From an uncultured Armatimonadota bacterium (GTDB lineage: Bacteria > Armatimonadota > Fimbriimonadia > Fimbriimonadales > Fimbriimonadaceae), in assembly GCA_946478935.1 (NCBI GenBank), contig CAMLEL010000093.1, positions 1 to 8,051 on the forward strand: a stretch of DNA of 8,051 bases, given 5' to 3'. Both the position numbers and the translations under genes were made by a program. Positions 1 through 5,376 of this stretch are shown piece after piece; within the stretch, counting starts at the first letter, position 1, and each line of letters begins with the position of its first letter. The notes beneath the pieces are model-generated. The model was not told the origin of the DNA and made no database searches. It worked only from the letters and a program-made list of their open reading frames with translations.

Positions 1-2275
1 AATCCATTGGCCATTCCCGGGCGGATTGAGTACTTCGATTCCAACTCCCGAGCCATACAGTGAAACCTCCAGCGGTTCCATCACGATCAAGGGTGATAAC
101 CTGGTCGTCGATTTCCAAGGGGCAGTTCTGCGTGGGACTCCCGCTACCGCTGAACCCAGTGACCGAAAAGGCACGGGAATCTTTGTCTCCGGAAAGAACA
201 TCACCATCCTGAACGCCAAGGTCCACGGCTACAAGATCGGCCTTCAAGCGCGCAATGCCCCTGGTCTCAAACTGATCAATAGCGACTTCTCATACAACTG
301 GAAGCAGAGACTCAACAGCACCTTGGAGAAGGAAGACCTGAGCGACTGGATGAGCTACCACCGGAACGAAAAGGATGAGTGGCTCCGGTACGGCGCGGCG
401 ATTTACTTGAGGCAATGCGACGGATTCGAGGTCAAAGGATGCACGGCTCTTGGTGGGCAAAACGGCCTGATGATCATGGAGTCCAATCGCGGTCGAGTCT
501 GGAACAACAACTTCTCGTTCCTCAGTTCACTCGGGATCGGGATGTACCTGAGCAGCGACAACAAAATCATGCACAACAAGATCGACTGGTGCGTGCGAGG
601 ATTTTCCTATGGTGTCTACAACCGGGGCCAGGACTCGGCGGGCATCCTCATCTACGAGCAGTCGAACCGAAACATTTTCGCCTATAACTCCGTGACTCAC
701 GGCGGAGATGGATTCTTCCTGTGGGCGGGCCAGTCCACGATGGACAACGGAAAAGGAGGCTGCAACGACAATTTGCTCTACGGGAACGATTGGAGTCATG
801 CGCCCACCAATGGTATCGAGGCCACGTTCAGCCGGAACAACTTTGTGAACAACCTCATCATGGAGTGCTGGCACGGAATCTGGGGCGGCTACAGCTATGA
901 ATCCAAAGTAATTGGCAACGTGTTCGGATACAACACCGAAGCGATCGCATGGGAGCACGGTCAGGACAATCTGGTCGCCAGCAACCTGTTTCATCGCGAC
1001 AACGAAGGGATTTACCTCTGGAGCAATCCGACCCAAGACCCAAATTGGGGATACCCAAAGAATCGAGACACCCGGTCGAGAGACTGGACCATTCGCGATA
1101 ACCATTTCTCCTCAACTCACGCGAATGCCCTCCGAGTTCGGCGAACCCTCAACGTCAATGTCTCCGGCAACTTGTTTGAGCGGGTCGGCAACATTGTCAA
1201 AGAGGAACCGGACGTGACGGGCCTCAAACTTGCGGACAACAAGACCGTGGAAGGGGCGCCGATGCCTCCGGCAAGTTCCCTCAACCAGGGTGATGTGTCC
1301 GACTATGCGAGCCGGTTTACTCTGCCCTGGCTGCCTCATCCTGCCTTGAAGGCGCCTTGGAACCACAGTGCGGACGCAAAGGTGGCAAAGGACGCGCAGA
1401 CATTCGCGGTCGCGCCAATCCCAGGAGGGATGAATCCCTTCCTGAAAAAGGATCAATTGCGCGGCTGGCGATACATGCTCGTCGATCACTGGGGACCCTA
1501 TGACTTCAAGTCGCCTCTGCTGTGGCCCCGTGAAGCAACCGCACTCGGTGGCGGTGTCAGCATCGACTCCACGGGTCGACAAACGACGGGTACTCCTTCG
1601 ATGACCCAGCGATTTGAAGTTCTTGGACCGAAAGGTCGATGGCGGCTGGTATCCAAGTCAGGTTGGACTTCCACGTCGGTCTCCGAGGGAAGCGTGCCCG
1701 GATTCGTGGATGCCACGATCGTAGGCAAACAGCCTAACCAGACCGAATTGGTCCTCGAGTACATTGGCGAGAAGACGATCGACTACCGTGGGATCGAAAC
1801 ACCAAAGGGTCGTCCAGTCCGATTTGGCCATAGCCAATTTCGGATTCCAATCGATTGGACGATCAAGTTTTTCAAGTGGGAGAATCAAGTCGATCCTTCA
1901 GTCTCAACATCGATTCCCGTTGAAGCAGACCTGCGCAAGATCTTCGCGGGTGAGCCGATCAAAACCGTCAAGTCAGACAAGCTCGACTACGCCTCTGGTG
2001 GAGCGTTTGCGGCTGGATTGCCGAACGACCGATTCGCCACCATTGCCGAAGGTGAACTCGATATCGCCCCCGGCGAGTATGTGATCGAACTGACAACCGA
2101 CGACGGGGCCAGGCTCTGGCTCGATGGCAAGGAGATCATCAGGGACGCCTGGAAGTACCAGGGACCCACGCAATACACGGCCGACGTCAAACTTGGCGGG
2201 AAGCACAAACTACGTGTCGAGCACTTCGAAATCGGTGGTTATGCGGCGCTTAAGGTGAAAATCCGCCCACGCTAA
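1..2275 (+). CDS. Parallel beta-helix protein with C-terminal PA14-like domain (5' end outside window)
   Basis: The reading frame is open from base 2, so the gene starts upstream. The in-frame TTG at 26 is not a convincing start, because the sequence before it (IHWPFPGG) reads as continuous protein. Numbering from that TTG, residues about 15-400 are right-handed parallel beta-helix: many short strands ending in Asn/Phe-rich turns (for example NNFVNN, GNVFGYN, DNHFSS), as in the PF13229/NosD class that binds or cleaves polysaccharides. A middle module (about 470-620) contains GWRYMLVDHWGPYDF and SPLLWP, which looks conserved but which I cannot name. The C-terminus (about 620-749) is PA14-like: GEYVIELTTDDGARLWLDGK near 682-702 is the typical strand/DDG turn of this carbohydrate-binding fold. 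The protein is probably secreted, but the signal peptide would lie outside the window. No catalytic residues can be assigned, so polysaccharide lyase, hydrolase or pure binding all remain possible. It ends in TAA, 24 bases before the convergent acetyltransferase stop. Confidence 0.88.
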   Translation, partial: IHWPFPGGLSTSIPTPEPYSETSSGSITIKGDNLVVDFQGAVLRGTPATAEPSDRKGTGIFVSGKNITILNAKVHGYKIGLQARNAPGLKLINSDFSYNWKQRLNSTLEKEDLSDWMSYHRNEKDEWLRYGAAIYLRQCDGFEVKGCTALGGQNGLMIMESNRGRVWNNNFSFLSSLGIGMYLSSDNKIMHNKIDWCVRGFSYGVYNRGQDSAGILIYEQSNRNIFAYNSVTHGGDGFFLWAGQSTMDNGKGGCNDNLLYGNDWSHAPTNGIEATFSRNNFVNNLIMECWHGIWGGYSYESKVIGNVFGYNTEAIAWEHGQDNLVASNLFHRDNEGIYLWSNPTQDPNWGYPKNRDTRSRDWTIRDNHFSSTHANALRVRRTLNVNVSGNLFERVGNIVKEEPDVTGLKLADNKTVEGAPMPPASSLNQGDVSDYASRFTLPWLPHPALKAPWNHSADAKVAKDAQTFAVAPIPGGMNPFLKKDQLRGWRYMLVDHWGPYDFKSPLLWPREATALGGGVSIDSTGRQTTGTPSMTQRFEVLGPKGRWRLVSKSGWTSTSVSEGSVPGFVDATIVGKQPNQTELVLEYIGEKTIDYRGIETPKGRPVRFGHSQFRIPIDWTIKFFKWENQVDPSVSTSIPVEADLRKIFAGEPIKTVKSDKLDYASGGAFAAGLPNDRFATIAEGELDIAPGEYVIELTTDDGARLWLDGKEIIRDAWKYQGPTQYTADVKLGGKHKLRVEHFEIGGYAALKVKIRPR

Positions 2276-2282
2276 GTCTATT

Positions 2283-2320
2283 GCGGGTCCTCAAGAGAGC
2301 TAAACCTCTTGATGGCCCGC
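2283..2320. terminator. Stem-loop at convergent gene junction (probable bidirectional transcript end)
   Basis: Arms 2283-2297 and 2306-2320 are inverted repeats of 15 bases: 13 Watson-Crick pairs, one G-U pair (2288/2315, on the + strand RNA) and one mismatch (2290/2313), around the 8-base loop AGCTAAAC. It lies between the stop of the beta-helix gene and the last seven codons of the convergent acetyltransferase gene, so its right arm is also coding. Neither strand shows a T-run after the stem, so it is not a textbook intrinsic terminator. It may act as a U-less terminator, a 3' RNA stabiliser, or a block to read-through between the two opposing transcripts. The stem is directly visible; its function is inferred. 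Confidence 0.55.
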
Positions 2321-2794
2321 GCCCATTCCGGCCAGGGCCTGGATGTTTTCAGCGTCAAGTCGGCACGTCGTCCAGTCATCTTTCAGCTCGGCGCCGACAC
2401 TCTTGTAGAATCCAATCGCGGACTCGTTCCAGTCCAGCACCGCCCACTCCAAGCGACCAGCGCCTTCGGCCAGCGCGACGCCAGCAACCGCGGAAAGCAA
2501 CGCTTTCCCGACCCCGCGACCCCGATCGGATTCATGCACGTACAAGTCCTCCAGATAGATCCCGGGCCGCCCGAGGAATGTCGAGTACGACCGGAAAAAG
2601 AGTGCGAAACCCAATGCCCGATCGGACTCCTCTGCCATCAATACGCGGATGACGGGATTCTCACCGAACAGGTCGCGTTCGATATCGGCCGGGGTAGCGA
2701 CTGCCCTTTCTGCCAATCGCTCATAAACGGCCAACTGGTAGATCATCTCACAAATCGTTTGGCAGTCTCGAGGCTCAGCGGGTCGAATGGTCAT
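2300..2794 (-). CDS. GNAT-family N-acetyltransferase, SSAT-like
   Basis: This 164-residue protein is a full-length single GNAT domain, expected to transfer acetyl from acetyl-CoA to a primary amine in the cytoplasm. It opens with MTIRPAEPRD, typical of GNAT strand 1. The core strand GIYLEDLYVHESD (78-90) leads into the acetyl-CoA pyrophosphate loop R91-GRGVG-96, matching R/Q-x-x-G-x-G/A. The segment EWAVLDWNESAIGFYKSVGA (116-135), with Tyr130 at the usual general-acid position and the WNxxAIxFY pattern, is characteristic of the diamine/spermidine N1-acetyltransferase (SSAT/thialysine) subgroup. The actual substrate cannot be read from the sequence. The ATG (2794-2792) overlaps the TGA of the upstream zinc-ribbon gene as ATGA, so translation is probably coupled and the start is well supported. 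The 3' end lies inside the stem-loop at 2283-2320. Confidence 0.9.
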   Translation of the reverse strand: MTIRPAEPRDCQTICEMIYQLAVYERLAERAVATPADIERDLFGENPVIRVLMAEESDRALGFALFFRSYSTFLGRPGIYLEDLYVHESDRGRGVGKALLSAVAGVALAEGAGRLEWAVLDWNESAIGFYKSVGAELKDDWTTCRLDAENIQALAGMGAGHQEV

Positions 2795-3693
2795 AGACCA
2801 AACTTACCCATCAAACCGCCACCGACATCAGTCTTGATGTCGAACCACTTGCGCGTATCGTACTTGCGGCAAAGATCGGCGATTCGGGCGTCTGAGCTCG
2901 CCAGATTCTTGTCGATCACGTTTGCGCTCGTATTCTGAAGCTTCATCACGCTTTCCAAGGATGTGGCCGGATCGGCAGCCGCGCCCGAGAGGATCGCGGC
3001 CAAATCGGCATTGATTCCCGGAATCTCGCTAACCGCTCGGTTGAACTCGTCGGCGATCGGTCGACACTCGGCGGGCGGCGGCAGGCTGCGAAAATCAGAG
3101 ATCAGCTGGTTCCACTCGGGCCGAAGCTCGTCGAAGTGCTGCTTCGCGGTATCGGACGGCGCCGCGTCCTCATCGTCTCCATTTAACAGGCTCATTGCGC
3201 CGCCAAGCACTTTCATTTGCTGGGCCAGCACGGCCATCTGGGTGAGTTGACGAAGGGAAAGCTCGTTCTTGCGCTTTTCGATTCGCTCCAAGTGCTCGAG
3301 CCATCGACGCACGTCATCCGGCATTTGGATCTGATGAGCCTTGACATCGGCTGGCGCCTGTGTGCCTTCAGCCCTCAGCAAGGGAATCGTGGGCTGTTGG
3401 CCCTGAGCCTTCAATGGCTCCAGGTCAGGTTCCTTCGAACCAAACTTCAAGAGTCCGGCCGCACTGAGTCCAAAGAACAGAGCGAGAACGATCGCCAACG
3501 CGGCTCCTGCCGCGATCCATGCGTTCTTCTTCGCATTAGGCTTTGTTGAAACAGGGAAGGCCGGCGCGGGCCGGTTCATGATGGGGGTGCTGCCCGGTTG
3601 AGCCTGACCAGCCTGAGGCGCAAGGGTCTGCCCGCAATGCATGCAAAAGGCCGCTCCCGACTGAGCTGGCTTACCGCATCGTGAACAGAACAT
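2791..3693 (-). CDS. Zinc-ribbon, single-pass membrane protein of unknown function
   Basis: With the ATG at 3693 this is 300 residues. The N-terminus is a compact zinc ribbon, Cys3-x2-Cys6 and Cys17-x2-Cys20 (FCSRCGKP and FCMHCGQ). A Pro/Ala/Gln-rich linker (about 24-55) follows, then one membrane helix (about 58-82, preceded by AKK). The remaining 215 residues are soluble and mostly helical, with no family I recognise. The positive residues just before the helix suggest the zinc ribbon is cytoplasmic and the C-terminal domain faces outward. Zinc-ribbon/linker/membrane-helix designs are common in bacteria but mostly uncharacterised. The chosen start puts the ribbon at the extreme N-terminus, the usual arrangement, and has GGAG upstream (AGGAG, 12 bases away, rather far). 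A longer in-frame form from TTG at 3813 (340 residues) has a better ribosome site and cannot be excluded. The gene is the first of a two-gene operon with the acetyltransferase (ATGA overlap). Confidence 0.82.
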   Translation of the reverse strand: MFCSRCGKPAQSGAAFCMHCGQTLAPQAGQAQPGSTPIMNRPAPAFPVSTKPNAKKNAWIAAGAALAIVLALFFGLSAAGLLKFGSKEPDLEPLKAQGQQPTIPLLRAEGTQAPADVKAHQIQMPDDVRRWLEHLERIEKRKNELSLRQLTQMAVLAQQMKVLGGAMSLLNGDDEDAAPSDTAKQHFDELRPEWNQLISDFRSLPPPAECRPIADEFNRAVSEIPGINADLAAILSGAAADPATSLESVMKLQNTSANVIDKNLASSDARIADLCRKYDTRKWFDIKTDVGGGLMGKFGL

Positions 3694-3722
3694 AACGATT
3701 AGACGCTCCTGCTTTCCATTGC

Positions 3723-3728
3723 ATTCTA
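3723..3728 (-). promoter_or_regulatory. Possible -10 box for the zinc-ribbon/acetyltransferase operon
   Basis: On the minus strand this reads TAGAAT, a five-of-six match to TATAAT, 29 bases before the ATG at 3693. Transcription starting about 7 bases downstream would give a short leader containing the AGGAG site and would exclude the longer TTG3813 form. I see no good -35 box at the right spacing, so this is a weak call. Confidence 0.25.
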
Positions 3729-3810
3729 CTCTTCGTTCCGAGCTATCGGGCCGAACCTGGAACTGAACGGAATGCCCTATCGCTGAAAACATTTCCCTAG
3801 CAATAGACGT

Positions 3811-3827
3811 CAAGATCGTTACCTCCT
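3811..3827 (-). promoter_or_regulatory. Perfect Shine-Dalgarno with in-frame TTG (alternative start or leader ORF)
   Basis: On the minus strand AGGAGG (3827-3822) is followed after 8 bases by TTG (3813-3811), in frame with the zinc-ribbon protein 40 codons further on. The spacing and match are better than those of the ATG at 3693. This could be the true start, giving an N-terminal extension MTSIAREMFSAIGHS..., or a chance match in purine-rich sequence. The extension has no recognisable domain or signal peptide. Confidence 0.4.
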
Positions 3828-3872
3828 CGGCCTGAAAGGGTCAGTGAACCTGGCAAGAACGCTGATGGAGGA

Positions 3873-3918
3873 TTGCCTTTGAGCGTGACGACAAATAGAT
3901 TAGGGCTCGCTTCGGAGG
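3873..3918 (+). promoter_or_regulatory. Candidate promoter and ribosome site for the 180-residue protein
   Basis: TTGCCT (3873-3878) and TAGATT (3896-3901) are separated by 17 bases and resemble a sigma70-type -35/-10 pair, each imperfect. A transcript starting near 3908 would carry the clear ribosome site GGAGG (3914-3918), 8 bases before the ATG at 3927. This combination decides the start: upstream in-frame TTG codons at 3873 and 3879 would then lie in the promoter. The ribosome site is strong evidence; the promoter boxes are weak. Confidence 0.4.
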
Positions 3919-3926
3919 ATGAATCG

Positions 3927-4469
3927 ATGAAGAAAGAGATCAGTGGCGAACATCCGATCTGGATGTATTTTGGAAGGGCCGTTCACAAAGCAATGCTGGA
4001 TGGCATGGGAATGACCGAAGAAGACGTGGAGGTCTACTTGACGGGCCTGCTGGTGGAGTTCCTCCACCGAGATAACCTCTATTCGATCATGGACAAGTCT
4101 GGGCGGCAGATCGATTCGATCGCAGAGATGCTGCTCGAAGGGGACGTCCGCCACAATGCTGAATCTTTCGCTCGAGAGCGCGAAGTTCACCGGCACATCG
4201 GCGACTTCCTTCTATTCTCATCCGGACTGTTTCCCGAATTCTTGAACGCGATGAAACTGCGCGATGTGCGCGACTTGATGTTGGACGTGAACGGTCAGGC
4301 CAAGGAGAGCTACCACATTGCGTCGACCTTCGATCACGAACCCTACGCGGCCGAGGCCAAGACCTTTCAGAAGCTGAGTTCGCGATTTGAGGCTTATCAG
4401 GCTAGTCTGATGCTCGTCCGGGCCTCATTCGATGCACTCGGTGGCTGGAACGGCGGATTCGACGCTTAG
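3927..4469 (+). CDS. Conserved hypothetical all-helical protein
   Basis: This 180-residue protein is MKKEISGEHPIW... with no signal peptide, membrane helix or cysteine cluster, so it is probably cytoplasmic. The composition and spacing of hydrophobic residues suggest an all-alpha fold. The most striking stretch is AREREVHRHIGDFLLFSSG (82-100), where an acidic/basic run with two histidines (H88, H90) precedes a hydrophobic helix and FPEFLN. Before it, YLTGLLVEFLHRDNLY (37-52) and IAEMLLEGD (65-73) look like packed helices. The overall pattern resembles a family of uncharacterised bacterial proteins I have seen in several phyla, but I know of no experimentally assigned function and give none. 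The start is set by GGAGG at 3914-3918; a longer TTG start at 3879 with GGAGG at 3867-3871 is an alternative. The stop codon overlaps that of the convergent regulator gene by 4 bases (4466-4469). Confidence 0.8.
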   Translation: MKKEISGEHPIWMYFGRAVHKAMLDGMGMTEEDVEVYLTGLLVEFLHRDNLYSIMDKSGRQIDSIAEMLLEGDVRHNAESFAREREVHRHIGDFLLFSSGLFPEFLNAMKLRDVRDLMLDVNGQAKESYHIASTFDHEPYAAEAKTFQKLSSRFEAYQASLMLVRASFDALGGWNGGFDA

Positions 4470-5116
4470 TCTTCCGGAGGCTCCGGCTCAGCGCGGTAGA
4501 CGAGCTTTGAGCCGGTCAATTCGAAGAACTTGCGTTCGCTGTCCTGTTTGCTCGGCGCAAGATAGCCCGCGACTTCCATCTTCAGCCCGTTCGGGTCCTG
4601 CTTGGGCAGATACTCGAATACGAGATCAGCGAGTTTCTTCCGCAGTTCGCCGATCTGATGTTCGTTTAACCGCAACGTCGCGATTCGAAAGAGGTTCAGT
4701 GGATAGTAATCCGGCTGGAGGTTCGCGACGGCCATCGTCGCCGCCCGCTCTCGAATCATCTTGCGAACCAGAGCTTCAAATCCTCTATTGATGGCCGCGA
4801 GATACTCCGGTGTCCAAGGCGGCAAAGAGGTCAAGCCAATCGCAAATCGGTGCACGTATGCGTCCTCGGTCCGAGCATGCCGCTTTCGCGTCTCCACCGG
4901 CATCAACAGGTCAACCTTCAATAGTTCATTGACGTGGTAGCGAACGGTTGCCGCGCCTCTTCCAACCGCCCGGGCTACGTCTGCCGTGGAGAGAGGCTCG
5001 TCAGGATTGAACGTGTAGTAAATCTCTGCCCGAACGACTGAAGACAAAGCGCGAACCTGGGCCAGATCGAATGTTCCTTGTTCGATCTGCCCAGGCCAAC
5101 CTGCGTTTCGTACCAT
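4466..5116 (-). CDS. Winged-helix (ArsR-like) transcriptional regulator
   Basis: This 216-residue protein is a likely DNA-binding regulator. The N-terminal third is a winged helix-turn-helix: helix AQVRALSSVVRAEIYYTF (19-36), LSTADVARAVG (42-52) as helix 2, RGAATVRYHVNELL (53-66) as the recognition helix, then the wing LLMPVETRKRHARTEDAY (70-87), which is basic and returns to a strand. This is the layout of ArsR/HTH_20-type regulators. No metal-binding cysteines are present, so it is not a classical metal sensor. Residues about 95-216 are helical and unassigned, possibly dimerisation or ligand binding. The ATG at 5116 has only a distant GGAAGG (5136-5131, 14 bases away), so the start is moderately certain. 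It faces away from the tRNA-Sec gene across a 164-base gap, and no operator could be identified. The target and inducer are unknown. Confidence 0.85.
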   Translation of the reverse strand: MVRNAGWPGQIEQGTFDLAQVRALSSVVRAEIYYTFNPDEPLSTADVARAVGRGAATVRYHVNELLKVDLLMPVETRKRHARTEDAYVHRFAIGLTSLPPWTPEYLAAINRGFEALVRKMIRERAATMAVANLQPDYYPLNLFRIATLRLNEHQIGELRKKLADLVFEYLPKQDPNGLKMEVAGYLAPSKQDSERKFFELTGSKLVYRAEPEPPED

Positions 5117-5267
5117 TAGGTGGTTTGATTCCTTCCGTGCAATAGAACTCCCTCAGGAACGTTGCGCTATCTCCTCTCAACCGAGCAATTAACGATGTTC
5201 ATCATACTCAAATATCGCAAGACGATTTAAACATGGGGACCTAAGCCCCTATGGGTGATTAGCCACG

Positions 5268-5273
5268 TATAAT
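5268..5273 (+). promoter_or_regulatory. -10 box of the tRNA-Sec promoter
   Basis: A perfect TATAAT ends 7 bases before the first base of the mature tRNA, so the predicted transcription start (about 5280-5281) falls at or within a base of the tRNA 5' end. No convincing -35 box is present (17-base spacing gives GCCCCT) and there is no TGn extension. The -35 area instead holds an imperfect dyad, CTAA (5241-5244) and TTAG (5259-5262) flanking CCC/GGG (5247-5249, 5253-5255), which could be a protein-binding site or chance. Confidence 0.6.
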
Positions 5274-5280
5274 TGTAGTT

Positions 5281-5376
5281 GGGAGCGAATGAGGGCTGGT
5301 GTCCTCCCCGGTCTTCAAAACCGTGTGTGGCGTCGAAGAGGCGCTGGGTGGGTTCGATTCCTACACGCTCCCGCCA
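5281..5376 (+). tRNA. selC: tRNA-Sec (selenocysteine), anticodon TCA
   Basis: The transcript folds as a bacterial selenocysteine tRNA, which reads UGA codons in selenoprotein mRNAs after serine charging and conversion by SelA, with delivery by SelB. Acceptor: 5281-5288 with 5365-5372, seven Watson-Crick pairs plus an A-A mismatch at the eighth. D arm: six pairs, GAGGGC (5291-5296) with GTCCTC (5301-5306), and a 4-base loop TGGT; this long stem with a small loop is a hallmark of tRNA-Sec. Anticodon loop CTTCAAA (5313-5319) gives TCA at 5315-5317; the stem has four pairs plus a C-U at its base. The extra arm is long (5325-5347), with core stem 5330-5334/5340-5344. T arm: five pairs (one G-U) with loop TTCGATT (5353-5359). 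The discriminator is G5373, and CCA is encoded (5374-5376). The 96-base length is close to the 95 of E. coli selC. The last 16 bases overlap the convergent DUF5107 gene. Confidence 0.96.

Noticed and set aside
26..28. TTG as the true start of the beta-helix gene
   Set aside because: The frame is open to the window edge and the upstream residues read as continuous protein; no ribosome site is seen before the TTG and a secreted protein would need a signal peptide further upstream.
527..1582. Long leftward open frames (192 and 156 codons)
   Set aside because: They are antisense to the beta-helix gene, whose repeats and PA14 end are unambiguous; these are GC-rich shadow frames.
2743..2793. The TGA ending the zinc-ribbon gene as a selenocysteine codon, given the tRNA-Sec nearby
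   Set aside because: Reading on gives only 15 more codons before another TGA, with nothing conserved, and the TGA is explained by the ATGA overlap with the acetyltransferase start.
2309..2938. A 209-codon rightward open frame
   Set aside because: It lies antisense to the acetyltransferase and the end of the zinc-ribbon gene, both of which have clear domain motifs; its translation shows no recognisable fold.
5231..5255. GGGG...CCCC inverted repeat as a terminator upstream of tRNA-Sec
   Set aside because: The stem is only 4 bp, no T-run follows, and no gene reads into it from the left, because the regulator is transcribed away from it.
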